A stretch of DNA of 64,000 nt from Lingula anatina (lineage: Eukaryota; Brachiopoda; Lingulata; Lingulida; Lingulidae). The translations under genes and the position numbers were made by a program. Within the stretch, counting starts at the first letter, position 1; each line of letters begins with the position of its first letter. A model generated the notes under the pieces. It was not told where the DNA came from and ran no database searches. It was given only the letters and a program-made list of their open reading frames with translations. The stretch spans positions 350,128-414,127 of the forward strand of contig NW_019775379.1 in assembly GCF_001039355.2 (NCBI RefSeq). The letters are read 5' to 3'. Below, piece after piece: positions 13,401 through 26,261 of the stretch.

Positions 13401-13703
13401 ATAAGGGTTTTCCATGAGTATAAAAATTCTTTAAAAAGCCAAGCAATACAAGTTACAACTCATAATAAATGCATAACATCATGCTGCCAGTAAGGGAACA
13501 TTATGTCCAGCTAGTATAACGTCCTTGTCTTGGTTAATAATAATAATTGCAAAAAGTTAAAAATAATATATATAAATAAAATAAATAAATGTTATTACTG
13601 GTTATTATGCAGAAAATAAGTTTTGCATCTCCTCTAGTATTGCAAAATAACTGCCCATGTCTCGTCTTGTCAGACGTCTTGTCTTGGCGGACCAGTGGTG
13701 CCC
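10489..13703. other. UBE2N 3' UTR, intergenic DNA and ALAS1 3' UTR
   Basis: The interval between two convergent genes. An AATAAA at 10706-10711 is a possible UBE2N poly(A) signal, with others further on. Several TTTATT motifs (for example 12678-12683 and 12922-12927) are candidate poly(A) signals for ALAS1 on the minus strand. No coding exon was recognised. Confidence 0.5.
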
Positions 13704-15874
13704 TCAAGCGGCTGTCACGGTTTCCTGTGCCTCCTCCCACTGACAGTCAGGACGCGTGCAGTGACGAGCCTCCTTGGCGGCAAAATCCCCTGGGCGATTA
13801 CAGAACTCGCAGGTGCTAGGGCATGGGCTACTAGTGAACTCCATTCCACTCTCTTCCCAGGCATCTACCACGGCCTTGACGAAGTACTCCATCATGTCTT
13901 CCGTGTGGTGGGGGGTGGGGGCGATACGGAGCTTCTCCTCACCCCTTGGAACGGTGGGATAGTTGATCCCTTGAACGTAGATCTTGTGTTTCTTTAGGAG
14001 GGTGTTAGCCACCTGCGTTACTGCCTGTGCATCTCCCACCTGATAACCAAAAGTATCACATATAATCTATCTATGCCATTTGGAGTAAACCGTTCGGTAA
14101 AACTGCATCACTTACCAGTGACAATTAGTATTTGAAAAGCCACTAAGGTGAATACTTTTTGTAGGGATAAGAAAATATTCTTTTCAAGAAATAAGGTCAA
14201 TTTGGATCCTACAGACAAATGGCTTTATCATTTTTACTAATTGCAGAAAAAAAAAATCAGGCAGCAGTGACCTACATCACCATGATAAAAGTTCAACACC
14301 TGAAGTAAGTCAATTTGATGACCCAGCAGTGCAAAAAGAAAAAGTAAACTATCAAAAGCCATAAATGTTACTCAATACAGGTCTTAAATTATCTAAATAC
14401 GGTAGAACAGACTGGGGCAAGAGAGAGAGAGAGAGAGAGAGAGCAATGCACTCACATGTATAGGGATGATGTGACTGGGACAGTGTATAACAGGCAATCC
14501 TGCCTCAGTCAGCTTCTTACGCAAGTGTCTCACATTCTCTTGGTGGGTTTGGCGCAGCTTTCGGCCCTCATCACTTTTCAACACCTTAATTGAGACAAAA
14601 AGTTACTCCAATGTTTGGACCAAAGTAATATTTTCAAAAAAGTTCCATTCCTGCTTAATTAAAAATTTTGAATGAATACATTTGATTTACTGACCCTTTC
14701 GTACACAACTACAAATGCACACACACACATACATAGTTCTTACCCTAATTGAAGCCAGTGCCCCAGACAACACAGTGGGAGGCAGGGAGGTGGTAAAGAT
14801 GAACCCAGAGGCATAGCTCCGTATCATGTCTACCAGGCGGGAGGAGCTGGCTATATAACCTCCTATATTGCCAAATGCCTTGCCTGGAAACAAAGAAAAT
14901 TCATTTAAGAAAAGTATCAATTTGCAGGAGAATCAGGTAAAAATAGATAATTCAGGTACCACATGACAATTTCAAAACCCACTGAACCTACAAGATGGCC
15001 GTGACTTTTTTCCTCAAAAAAGTACCTTAAACCAACATCATGAGATAAAATATATTGAGTATCCATGATGACTACCAGAACAGCACTTATTCAGGTTTTA
15101 AGGAGGGACAACAGATGGCAGCACTATCCAGGAGTTAATTCTAGTTTAGATTATAGGGGGCAGCACTTACCCAGAGTGCCAGAGATGATATCCATCTTGT
15201 GCAACAGTTGGTCCCGTTCTCCCACTCCAGCACCACGATCACCATATAAACCAACAGCATGAACCTCGTCCACAAACGTGATGGCACCATACTTGTGTGC
15301 CACGTCACAGAGTTCTTCTAAGGGACACACGGCACCTGGAGGCAAATGATAAAAGGATGAAAAACAAAAATATTAAGAAATCATTTTGATGATATGCAGA
15401 TTAGAGTATTTAACACAACTTAACTTTTATACTTTATACTATTTTGACATTTTCATACTACTGTGGTCCCTGGACAATATTGTCCAACTACAAGAATGTC
15501 AATCAAGTAAAACATGAACCATTAAATCACGATCTAATAAACAACTACAGCAGATTGTTTGCCTTGTTTGCCATAAATTGCAAATTTGAACCAGATGAGT
15601 TTAAACCAGTTTTAATAACATTATGGCAAAATCTATGCCAATTGCCCTTCTCTTACCTGTCATGGAATGAACCGTTTCAAATGCCACAATCTTTGGGGTG
15701 TTGACATCCACTTTCTTCAACAGTTCCTCCAGATGAACTGGGTCGTTATGGCGGAAGATATGCTTGGGGACCCCACTGTTCCGGATACCTTGTATCATGG
15801 AAGCATGGTTCCCAGCATCAGAGAAGATGTGACAGCCTGAAGAGAGAGGAGATGATTTTATAATAAAAATTTTA

Positions 15875-15911
<37 letters not shown>

Positions 15912-18900
15912 TACGTGGCTGTGCATTGTACATGCATTGTTGAAACTGAAATATGGCAGCAGGGATGAAAATGTAAATGCATAAAACAATCTAAAAATAA
16001 TCACTTCCCTGAAATTTTCTGTTTTGAACATACATTTGTATTTACAACAAATCCATCAATCTTAGCAAAGCCTTCACAGTAATCTTTTAACAGCTGCAAA
16101 TCTCAGCATAGTCATATCCACATACCTGGAAGAGCCTTAGCAAGGGTGAACAGTGTAGAGTCATTGGCCACATAACAGGAAGTGAAGAGCAGAGCGCCCT
16201 CTTTCTGATGCAGATCCGCCAACTCAGCCTCCAGTTCTTCGTGGTAGATAGTGTTACCGGAGATATTTCTCGTCCCTCCAGCTCCCGCCCCATGTTCCCT
16301 GACTGCATTGCTGTAGAGGGAAATAACAGTAACCGTTACGGTAAACACAAGACATTGACAGGATGACAACTTGACTGTGTTGTAGACTACGTATAAATTG
16401 GGAAATTCTGACACCAGAAAAAATGGTTTCAGTTAAGGAAAGATGCAAGTTCGGCAATATGCATGATTTTTAGTCAATAACAAAGAAAAAACCTGTTCTA
16501 CAAAAACAAGTTTCAGACAAATGGTAAAACAAGTTTTCAAGACCAGATATCTGGAGTGCACAGTATAAAATCATGTTTTTCTAGATCATAAGAAATATCA
16601 TGTTAAACTTTTTCCAGTATATGTTTTTCCTGGGGAGAGAGGTGGGTTTGGGGAAGATGTCAGGGCAAAACCAGTGCTTCCAGTAGATACATCCCTAATC
16701 AACTTACACAACAGCCTGTTTGACCTTGGGGTGCCAGCTCATTCCCAGGTAGTCATTACTACACCACACAGTGATGTCCTTCTTCCCCTCTGTGTGCTCC
16801 TCCGCAAACGGAAACTTCTCGGCACGCCGGTTGACCTTGCGGAAAACACGGTACGAGTGATCAGTCTTCTTCTTTTCTATCTCATTCTGGAAGAACTGCT
16901 CATAGTTGAAGTACTTGAATGGCTCTGCATGACCACCTGAAATTTTAATGACATTTCACTATGATTAATTTGATAAAAACAGTTTAAAGAAGTGTTCTAA
17001 TGCTTAAAATAGTGATGAAAAATTTCCGCCAAATTGGCAGACTTCAGACTTAAGTAATTACTCAATCTTTTCAATGAGCGACAATTGTGAATTTTATAGA
17101 AACTATTTTTTAAGTCATAATTTCTTAAAATTAGACCATTCCTCAGTGATAGTAACAAAATTAAAAAGCAAGTTACTCTATAGTTCTACTCTATGCAGTA
17201 AAAGCACCACAGTAATAAAATTTATGTGATTATAAAATTGTATCTGAAAGTTTGATAATTGTTGCCCAATGAAAAGATCGAGCAAATACCACAAATCAAG
17301 CTCAGCCCCATTGTCCATGTACCCAGTATACTCACCTCTACTTGCTGATGTAGAGTTGACATTTAAGGTTTCTTCCTTCTTCTGTCCAGCTTGGTTGTCC
17401 AGAGATTGACTGGTCACCTTGGTGGCTATGTCCACTTTAGCAGCAGACTCGACAGACCCTGAAATGGACACAGAATAAGACAATCAGCACACAGAAAAAT
17501 CTTTATAGATTTGCTTCCCTCATACACGTATATGTACAGTTTAAATTTTCTTTGAAAAAAATTTAATAAGATTAAAAAAACATACCAATATATATAACCA
17601 GTTTCAACTTTTAATTCTTTAAAGTTTGACATTTCTTATAATGTTGTAGCATTGTAGCAGTTTGCACCATTTAACTACCTGTACTGCACAATCATCATCT
17701 CATTAGAATTACTATATATTTTGGAAATGAAATTTTCAAAACAGGCCAAAAATTAGAATAAAAACAGGACTTCATAAACAGAAGCCCCATGTTAAGAGTA
17801 TTCTCCTTTGAGTAGAAATGAAGCAAGCACAAGTGAAATTTCATAATCAATAATACGTTAGTTTATATATTAGTTCATATTATCCCTGTTACCTGACTCC
17901 CTCACTGGGTTAGTCTCTTCAACTGAAGGTACCATATTCATATTATCCAGCTTAGTCTCCTCCTCTGCCTCATGCACAGGTGGAAAGTCTGCATGCGAAA
18001 CAGAAGTATAAATGTTCCCAAAACCAAAAGAATTAGTGTATTTATTGTCAGTCTTACCCCTCAAACAATGACACTGGAATTGTTTTCAATGGTTAGGGTA
18101 GTTTTGCAACCATGATAGCAATTGTTATGATATTTGAGAGGAAAATGGTACAGATAAATACTAGCTACAAAATAAATAAATAAATAAAATAAATCCCATC
18201 ACCTTTGTAATTGAGATTAATTGTTTGACTTTTGATTGGTTTCCTATGGTTTTACTAACCACAAATCCACAATCATTTGATGACCTCATCAAATGTTTTT
18301 TTTTTTTTTGTACAATGAGGGTCTGAGTTAGTCAAGCAGTCAATCTGTCTTTAGTCTTTAGACAGTTTAATTGTAAAGTTTGTAAGTTACTATGAGATAA
18401 GTAAATAAGCTACCAAGAACTTGCCACCAAGATATAGGTTATTTCATTTTCATATTTTTAATTGCTTGAGAAAAAAAATTTCAACTGAAAATATTTGTTT
18501 TTAAGATGGTGGAACTAACCCTGGGTGATGGCAGCAGCAGCTGAGGTACTCTGCTTTCTCTTGGCCTCACTACTCAGATAGGGGCACTTGTTCAAGTTTG
18601 TGGGCTCTGGAAAAAAACAATAACATAAAATCCCATTAATGGACTCTTTGCTTAATTAGCAAACCAGGTTCATATCAAAGCTTATTCATATCTCTCTGCA
18701 TTTAAGTAAACCTGATTATATTTTACTTCCCAAAACTTTAATTAAATTTAACTAAAAACTTTGAAAAAACTTTTTTTCATAAAGGTGTGAAAAAAATTTT
18801 TATAACTACCATAGCTAAGCCACCCTCTACCATTTTTTCACAGTTTATAGACTAGGCAATGATATGTCTTATGGCAATATCCTGATGACTTATTTGAATA

Positions 18901-19274
18901 TCTCTTATAACTAACGATACTTCACTTCAAGTTTACAAGTTTTCAGAAGTTATTTGAATCTAAATATTGTAAACACTAACTATAAACATGATTTCTAAAC
19001 TTCTTAATCAAACTGTACAAAACCGTAATTTAAATCTATTTCAACTTCATTCTGTTACAGGTTTGAAATCCTGTCCAATACTACCAGCAGCTTCAAAAAA
19101 GTAGTGCAATAACTCACCACTAGGGGGAGTCCCGGCCCTGGTTGCCATGGAAGCAAACTTGATGACGTGCCCCATAATTGGGCAATTTTCAGCATAAGAG
19201 AGAACTGCTGGTGCGTACTGGCGTAAATGATTTGTAGGTATGCGGGTCAAAAATGGACACTTCAATGCCTTCAT
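13704..19274 (-). CDS. ALAS1: 5-aminolevulinate synthase, mitochondrial (ALAS1 type)
   Basis: PLP enzyme that condenses glycine with succinyl-CoA in the mitochondrial matrix, the first and rate-limiting step of heme synthesis. Eleven coding exons: 19118-19274, 18520-18606, 17893-17988, 17336-17458, 16708-16936, 16126-16310, 15657-15836, 15171-15335, 14744-14883, 14456-14584, 13704-14039. Phases are consistent and give 608 residues (human ALAS1 640). The core shows '[14 protein letters not shown]', '[13 protein letters not shown]', '[16 protein letters not shown]', '[11 protein letters not shown]', the PLP lysine in 'SGTLGKAFG' (Lys409) and '[11 protein letters not shown]...RIAPTPHHT'. Every core motif of the alpha-oxoamine synthase family is intact. 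It converges on UBE2N and is transcribed in the same direction as GRIP, which lies upstream. Confidence 0.96.
14423..14443. repeat. (GA)n microsatellite
   Basis: Just inside the ALAS1 intron after the exon at 14456-14584. Confidence 0.9.
15876..15908. repeat. (TG)n microsatellite
   Basis: About 16 TG units in an ALAS1 intron, near the acceptor of the exon at 15657-15836. Confidence 0.95.
17336..19274 (-). CDS. ALAS1: ALAS1 N-terminal exons: targeting region with three Cys-Pro heme motifs
   Basis: The first four coding exons encode the presequence and a low-complexity linker. Three Cys-Pro heme-regulatory motifs are visible: KCPFL (Cys6), NCPIM (Cys31) and KCPYL (Cys60). In vertebrate ALAS1 the first two block mitochondrial import when heme binds and the third is linked to turnover. 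Their number, order and surroundings match vertebrate ALAS1, so heme feedback is likely conserved. The linker between about residues 65 and 155 is acidic and Ser/Thr-rich and not alignable by eye. The chosen ATG (19272-19274) lies eight bases inside its exon, directly after a good acceptor, and begins 'MKALKCPFL'. Confidence 0.9.
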
Positions 19275-20572
19275 GGTTGCAACTGCAATGAAAGAGAGAA
19301 AATGAAAATAGCAAATTTGACTTGAATAAATGCAAAATTTGCCACTCTTGGTAATGAAAACTTTACATGTTTCCATGAAATCAAATTATCTGTACTGCTT
19401 AAAGCAATTTCATTTGGACACAGAGACAAAAATAATTCTACGGAAGGTGAAAATGTGCCACGCCCAAAAATTTCATCGCATTAAATTTTTTTTTTCTGAT
19501 TTAGCATGGATCAGATCAGTCATGAATTCTAATTTCATTTTGATAAAATTTTTGTCCCAAAAAGAGCTTTATAATGACCACACCAAACCACTTTCTTGTA
19601 TTATACTGTTACTTCATGAGATCATTTTTTACCAATATGAAAAAGGCCAGTTATAATTCAGGTTTTGTTTTCTGTTGCATGTGTGTTTCATATCAATATT
19701 AATAAGACAAGCTACCAATGTATACCAAAAGCTCATTAAATCTGAAATACAACTAACATTTGTGAACAGCTTTGCGTGTGAAGTGGATGCAATAGGACTA
19801 TGAAATTTAATGACTTCATTGGCATTCAAACTGCATTTTTGAACTTGTTAGTGGGATATCTCAAGTTTTTGAATAAACAGTTTAGAATTTCATTTCAATT
19901 ATTAAAACAGGAAACAAAACTGGTTTATTTGTTTCCTCTGATTTACAAACACAAAATGATCTTTGTTAATTTTTTTGTTAGAAACACAAGTGGAATTTCT
20001 TGTGATTCAACTTGAGATGAAACAGCATGTGGAAAAGATTACATTTCTTGTAGCACAGGTATTATGCTTATCAAACTTAAGAAGATCATGTCTATTCTGT
20101 ATATTTTAGGCCATCCAAGCTTATTATTATTATTTATTTTATTTTTAAAAAATTTATCAACCTATTTTGTGAATTCCTTCAGGGGTAAAAAGTGGACATT
20201 ATTTTATACACAAATAATGGAGCCCATAACATTAATTTTCAGCTGACTGTACCATTCCTTGGCCTTGTCAATTTCTAGATAAGGTAAGGTTTGTAACTAC
20301 TGTAAGCATATTTTTTCTTTCTCAAAAAAAATATTTTTCTTTCACCAATACAATCAGCTGGCAAAAAGCAATCAAATGTCTAGAATTTTAAGCCAATGCA
20401 CCGTCTTTGGCCCTTAGTGGAAAAAATGTTATTTCAAGTCTTAGATTAACAGCCGGGCATGCAAAGCAATCCTCTTTCCTGATCATTTCAAAGCCTACGC
20501 ACTACCTTACTTAATCCCAGATCAAGTCTAGAATAAACTTCATGTGTAAATATCACACTGAAAGCTACTTAC

Positions 20573-20675
20573 CAGATGAACGATGATTTGCACAAAGTCT
20601 TCAATCTTTCAACAATCTGAATCAGAGATAACGAATGTCCTGGCAGCAGCGTGTGTGAACTCGCAGCTTCTACAC
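20573..20675 (-). other. ALAS1: Non-coding 5' UTR exon of ALAS1
   Basis: A 103-base segment is flanked on the minus strand by a strong acceptor (TTTTCATTCCAG) and donor (GTAAGTAG). It contains no ATG. Its position between the promoter-proximal exon and the first coding exon makes it a good candidate for ALAS1 5' UTR exon 2. It could also be an alternative exon. Confidence 0.6.
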
Positions 20676-22489
20676 CTGGAATGAAAATGACACGCCCACT
20701 TACAGGATTTATCCACACACTCGTATTTATACTGACTGTATTTAGTACACCTGCATGACAAGTTATCGACAATGGCAGATGACCACTTACACAATATCCA
20801 CTGCCCCGTCGTGATGGAAGGTCACCCTGATGAAAGGGGCCTGTTGTTCCATTTTGACAATTCTAAAACCCAGGGATGAGACTGAGAACGTTGGAAAATA
20901 TGGCGTGAGGTCCAGGGGACTGCCTAGGCCAATGATATTTTTACCCCCAAAAAAGTTGGAAATCTGCTGACAGTCGGAAAAATCTCATTCCTGAACACCC
21001 TGTCCAATAACAATACCTTGTCCTATAACTATATCACGACATTCGCCTCCTTGATTCAGTAATTCAGGATCTGCTAATTCTGAGCTCTTTTCTTCGTTCT
21101 TCTATTAAAATGTGGCAATGAACATGTGCCAGTTGAAATGTAATCATCAACCACTCTGATACTCAGGGTGATGGGTTACTACAAATTAAAGAGGGTGAAG
21201 TGAGAGTTGAGAGAAAATGGAATTATTAAACTTTTTCCTTTTCAAGATCAAATATGTGAAGGCAATGATAATCAAATACTATTTTTTAAAGCCAAAACGA
21301 ACTCTCTCTCTCATTTGGGAGAAAAAAAAATTGTGTACAACGAGTCTTGTAAAATAAAATTTTTAAATATTTTTAAATAAAAAAAAAGTTTAAATTTATA
21401 AAACAATCCATACAAGAACCAGGATTTCTTCAGTATTGTGAACAATATGGCAAGCTATTCTCTTAATCACAGAGCCCTTCAAATAGGAAGGGGGACCTCT
21501 TATATACAGGGTGTGACTTTTTATGATCCTAACCGGATACAGACACACCACCATCATGTCTGCAACACAAACAACATAAAAGAACAGCAGAAAAGAATCA
21601 AATGAACAAATGTGTTGTATAGCATGAAAATTACCTTGCTGAACAAAAACCACAACCAATTCTAATACAAAAATGTGATTTTCCCTCATGAAATTTAGTT
21701 GCTGTTCATAATTTAGCAATTGTCAATTCATGTCAGTCTGTTATTTACCTCAGGCAACAGGATACCTTGTTTCGTGAGACAATAACTACACAATTAAAAA
21801 CCATTCACAGTAAGTCTGGATCTACTGATTATGATCAGCCTATATATCATAGTACCATCATGTTGTTATCATCATACGTGGCCTGGCTCGACCCCTGACA
21901 GGATGCAATATCATTTAAATGTATCATCTCTGTGTCCAAGGGCACAGTTTCACTGAACCTTCTACTGGCCGCATTTTCAGTGAACTTATAACTCCTTAGC
22001 TCAGAAAGTTCTAACCACACATTCACAACAGACAGCTAGAGCAGGGGCTGATTGAGGCAGTCTTCTGAGTCTTCCGGAAGACGGTCAGATTTTCAAGTTT
22101 ACATTTACGGTTATCTAATTTTTTCTGTCGGAAGACGGTCAAAAATGGAAGATGGATCAACAAAGCTAATTTGGAAGACTGTCAGAAAATAGCTCTGGAT
22201 CCGCCCCTGTAGAGGATACATACTATTACACAATATTACAAATTTCAATTTCTGTGCTTGTTATTTACCCTTTACCATGTCCACAGGGAGATTCTTTAAA
22301 ACTAGATGTTCACAGATATATCTATGGCCTCTCTGTGCACATTTCTCTACTGGGCTAGCATGGAAATTATGCCTTCACTCAGCTGCTTTCTGGAAAGGAG
22401 GCTTTGCTATCTTGTTGGCTGATAAATTTTGAATTTCTCCTGCATCCAAATCTATCATGAGAATCAGACCCATAGCCAGCTTTTATAAA

Positions 22490-22535
<46 letters not shown>

Positions 22536-24356
22536 GTGTGTGGTGGGGGGGGGGGGGGGAGGGGGTCTTTTTCTGTAAACTTGGACCTTTACCGTGAAAC
22601 CTTAATTAATGTACCTAGATAAAATTTTACCCAGAAGAAATGTTTCCCTGACTAAGAGGCCTGTGAATTAAAAGATGTCCTAAGTGCACCAGGGTTACTG
22701 CAAGCATGTGGCTTTCCAGTTCACAGATGTCCTTAAATGACGTATTACTTAATCTCTCCAAGTTCATTTGTGGTTCAGTAATCACACATTTTTCACACCA
22801 ACAACAGATGTCCATAACAACATCAGAGGCCATCAACTCCCTTTACTACAAACCATAACTGAATTATGATTTTTTCTCTCTTAATTATTTGACTACAGCA
22901 CTCAATGATTTATTGTGCATCTGGAATCTCATTTTAAATCAATATGAATATGGTTATTTCTATAAATCACAGAGAAAAATAGAACACTTTAAAAGGATAT
23001 ATACATGTGCTACTTGTAAACTTGTCATGGGTTATTTTAGTACTGTAAGCTCTTTTCAGTTTGTTTCACATAAAAATTGTGGCTTTCTTACGTGGCATCA
23101 TTTTTTGCATATCATTGTGACTTATCAGAAGTCTATAGCAAAAATTAAAATGCTGCACTCATCCTTCCTTTAAACTTCCAGCATTACCAGTCACCCATTA
23201 AAAATAAAAGTCATTCAAAATTGCATTTTACAGATTGGTATGCAGAACAGATTAGGGTCCTACTGTGTTATTCAAATACACTTTCTGACTGATAATGATT
23301 TGGGCCAGTAGAACTTTTAAAAGAACCTGGAGGCTTCAAAGGGCGCCATTGGCTAAAAAGCTTCTGGCATGCCATTATCGTGCCTATAGTGGAAAAGGAA
23401 TGGGGGCAACATACTACTTATTAAACAAAACATGCTCCATGATGTACATAGAAGGAAACGTGACTGCTGCTTCATCATTTTATTTGGGTGGAGAAAATTA
23501 TCTCTTGCACTTTGTATTCTGATTGTTCATTAAATTGGTTAAAAAGAACCTGGATACTCACCATATTAAAGCAATTAAAAGTTTTAACATCACAACTTAG
23601 GAATTAACTAGGTTCTTATACTCAATAAAATACAAATCCAGACGCATTTGTGTCTGCAATCTAAGACATACTTCTATAAAGATGCCAAAATGTCTTATCA
23701 ATGATTGCCATTATTGAAATGCTATTGCACTGCAGACCAACTGAGCAATGTTGAAACACAGTGATTAAAATGCAAACAACACTTGTTTACATTCTAAGCT
23801 AGAAAACAATATGCAACCTAGCTTAAGTGTTAACAAAATTAATAAAATTGCTTAGAGAGCAATTAACCTACTGTACTAGCATAATTGAAAAATTATAAAA
23901 CCCAAATTAATACAAAAAATAATAGAGTCACAAATACAAGCCATTCGATATACAAAATGTCATGTCTCAATTTTTTTCACAAGAACTCGGAATCTGTATA
24001 CTACTCATCACAATCTTTTCGCAAGTTAATTAATAAATTAATTAATAAATAAATAAAATAGAACAAATAATTACATAAGTTCAGACATGGTGGTAAATGT
24101 ATTCAAATAGCGATCAAATATTTACAAAATTCTCTTAACAAAACTGACACGTTTGACATTCCCTGTGTGTGCTCTTCTTAACATAATCGTACGTAAAATG
24201 ATCAATCATGATCACAAAACGGCCTAAACTATATTGGGTATATAACGTTATAAGTTATATAAATCAGCCGGCTGTTTCGCAACAGCAAATTTTAAAGGTA
24301 GTAGATCTACCGGTATCAACGAAAAACTGTTAAAAGACTAGAGTTGACATACCTAC
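20676..24356. other. ALAS1 5' intron
   Basis: The intron between the predicted non-coding exons. The left boundary of the large duplicated block falls inside it (22294). It holds a long TG/TATG/G-rich simple-sequence tract at 22491-22565. No coding exon was recognised. Confidence 0.5.
22491..22565. repeat. (TG)n/(TATG)n/(G)n tract
   Basis: Compound simple repeat in copy A. In copy B only a reduced G-rich remnant (about 33050-33071) remains. Confidence 0.95.
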
Positions 24357-24415
24357 CACTGGAGACGGGCACTTCAGATAAAACCTAGACGGAGCGTCAG
24401 CGGTATTTATATGAA
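24357..24415 (-). other. ALAS1: Probable ALAS1 first exon (non-coding)
   Basis: On the minus strand a donor (CCAGTG|GTAGGT) at 24357/24356 ends a short exon. Its 5' end is estimated at about 24412-24416 from the TATA box 25-30 bases upstream. The exact start is inferred. The donor and exon are kept in the duplicate at about 34810-34870. Confidence 0.5.
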
Positions 24416-24439
24416 TGACATCCGTGTAAAAGTGTCCTA

Positions 24440-24446
24440 TTTTATA
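24440..24446 (-). promoter_or_regulatory. TATA box of the ALAS1 promoter
   Basis: TATAAAA on the minus strand, within TTATAAAATAGG, is placed correctly relative to the predicted first exon. The same motif is retained in the duplicate block at 34893-34899. Confidence 0.55.
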
Positions 24447-24689
24447 ACCTCTGTGCTTTGACCCAAGAGAAGGATCGGGAAATCGCAACAGATTTATCAA
24501 TGAAAACAAATACTATTTGCCTTTGTCAAGTTAAAAAAGCAGGAGCGATGCGTTAAGGTAACTGTCAAGCTCAACCTTTCACTGGATATATTAATAAAAT
24601 GATCGAAATTATACTACAAGCGGAAAATACATGTTACCTCACCTTCTATCAGCAAGGATCGCTCAGGTCATATGCTAATATACAGGATG

Positions 24690-24697
24690 TGACGTCA
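24690..24697 (-). promoter_or_regulatory. Perfect CRE (TGACGTCA) upstream of ALAS1
   Basis: Palindromic GTGACGTCAC lies about 275 bases upstream of the predicted start. CREB-type sites are known in vertebrate ALAS1 promoters, which respond to fasting and cAMP. The site is conserved in the duplicate at 35141-35148. Confidence 0.6.
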
Positions 24698-24911
24698 CAA
24701 GACCTTTCATACGACGTAATCTCCGAATAAAAGTAGAAATAAACATTAATACGAGTATGCAGTTCATTGTGGATGTAATTTTAGTTTTGTTACTTATGTT
24801 GCAAACAATATTTATTTTATACTAGCCTCCCTATATGTTTTGCTTGTCAGTTTAGACCAGTAAGTGTGTTCGAGAGTATTTATCCTTTGAACGAGAATGA
24901 ATTATGCTAGT

Positions 24912-24922
24912 ACGCACGCGCA
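24912..24922 (-). promoter_or_regulatory. NRF-1-like site upstream of ALAS1
   Basis: On the minus strand TGCGCGTGCGT matches the NRF-1 consensus YGCGCRTGCGC with one mismatch. NRF-1 couples ALAS1 to mitochondrial biogenesis in vertebrates. It is conserved in the duplicate at about 35363-35373. Confidence 0.5.
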
Positions 24923-24962
24923 AGACATCAACTTCAAATGAGATGTGAAGTCGTGACATGCC

Positions 24963-24993
<31 letters not shown>

Positions 24994-25550
24994 AATACAA
25001 AAATACAAAATTTAAGTAACAAATGCAATATGATACTCAACTTAACAGCTGTTCAGTGAACGATAATTAAATGAAGAAATAATCAAGTATCTATTTTTCT
25101 ACAGTTGATTTCAGTACAAAATCATTTACAAAAATTTATGAAATAAAAGATGTTCAAGCAAGACAAGTTCTGATCTCTTGAAGAAGCTTTCATGCAAATG
25201 TGGGGAAATATTTTGTTTTATGATCAACAACAAGTTTAACATTATTTAATATACACAATTTATTACACTTGCAACTTGTATATATGTACATACATAATTC
25301 TCATATAAATGCAGTGATCAGAAATACACATACAAATGCTCAGTATTTTAAAGAAAAATAAAAAATTTACAATAAAATAAGAATATACATAGAATATTTT
25401 CAAAACACAAAGCAATAAAAAAGGTTATATTATGTGGATATACATGTACTGGTACTCTGTATTTTCCGTTGTATTATGCCCATATATGCTAGTGCATGTA
25501 CAGTACAGTAAAAAGTATAAATTGACAAGAGTACAAATATCTCTTAAATC

Positions 25551-25722
25551 ATTGGACATTATTATATGCATTTTTTTGCAATTATACCAATATCAATGGA
25601 CATTATTATATGCATTTTTGCAATTATGTCAATATCATTGGACATTATTATATGAATTTTTGCCATTATGCCAATATCATTGGACATTAATATATGCATC
25701 TTTTGCAATTCCACCAATAGTG
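25551..25722. repeat. 43-bp minisatellite, four units (copy A)
   Basis: The unit, starting TCATTGGACATTATTATATG and continuing with an ATTTTTGCAATTAT-type segment, is repeated four times with small changes. It lies 3' of the GRIP stop codon and so may be in its 3' UTR. The matching site in copy B has three units. Confidence 0.85.
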
Positions 25723-26261
25723 ATTCACTCCTAAATATTAATTGCACAGCAAATATTTTAATCATGTTGGGTATTTGTAAGTCATCTTTTCAAATAACAG
25801 CAGTAACTCTAAAATGCATCTTTTTGATACTGCTCCAAACACACCAAACAAAATCCTGGATTATTATTAATAAAAGGATCGGCCATTACTGTAGTCTACT
25901 CCCCTCCGATACTTCTCTTTTTTTCAGCTGTAAAGACTAGATTTATGACAAAATCTGAGCACCAATATAAAGGTTTCCTGAGAGATAGATTAGAAATAAC
26001 TGATCAATATCTTACACAAATTCCATTTTGCTTGGCTTTATGAGTGATGAAGTAACCACTGATAGTGCAAAATGTTTAATGTAGCACATCAATGATTTGC
26101 TCCTTTATATATCAAAAACAAAAGCTTGTTAAGAAGAAATATTGAAATTTTACCCTTACGGAAAATATAGCGGAACTTTTTCTTCACTCATATTCATAAA
26201 CTTTACCCTGTACATAAAATGTAAATCAAGAATAATTTTATGAAGTCCTCCACAACTTTTT

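Noticed and set aside
13534-13997. Plus-strand frames of 60-100 codons over the ALAS1 last exon
   Set aside because: Antisense shadows of the ALAS1 C-terminal coding exon.
22889-23522. Frames containing 'LLACHYRAYSGKG' present in both block copies (also 33808-34002)
   Set aside because: They recur only because of the block duplication. Lengths and frames differ between copies, with no domain and no splice sites.
24340-24420. Iron-responsive element (CAGTGG loop) at the end of ALAS1 exon 1
   Set aside because: A CAGTGG hexamer is present at the splice junction, but the flanking bases do not form the five-pair stem and C-bulge needed, either before or after splicing.
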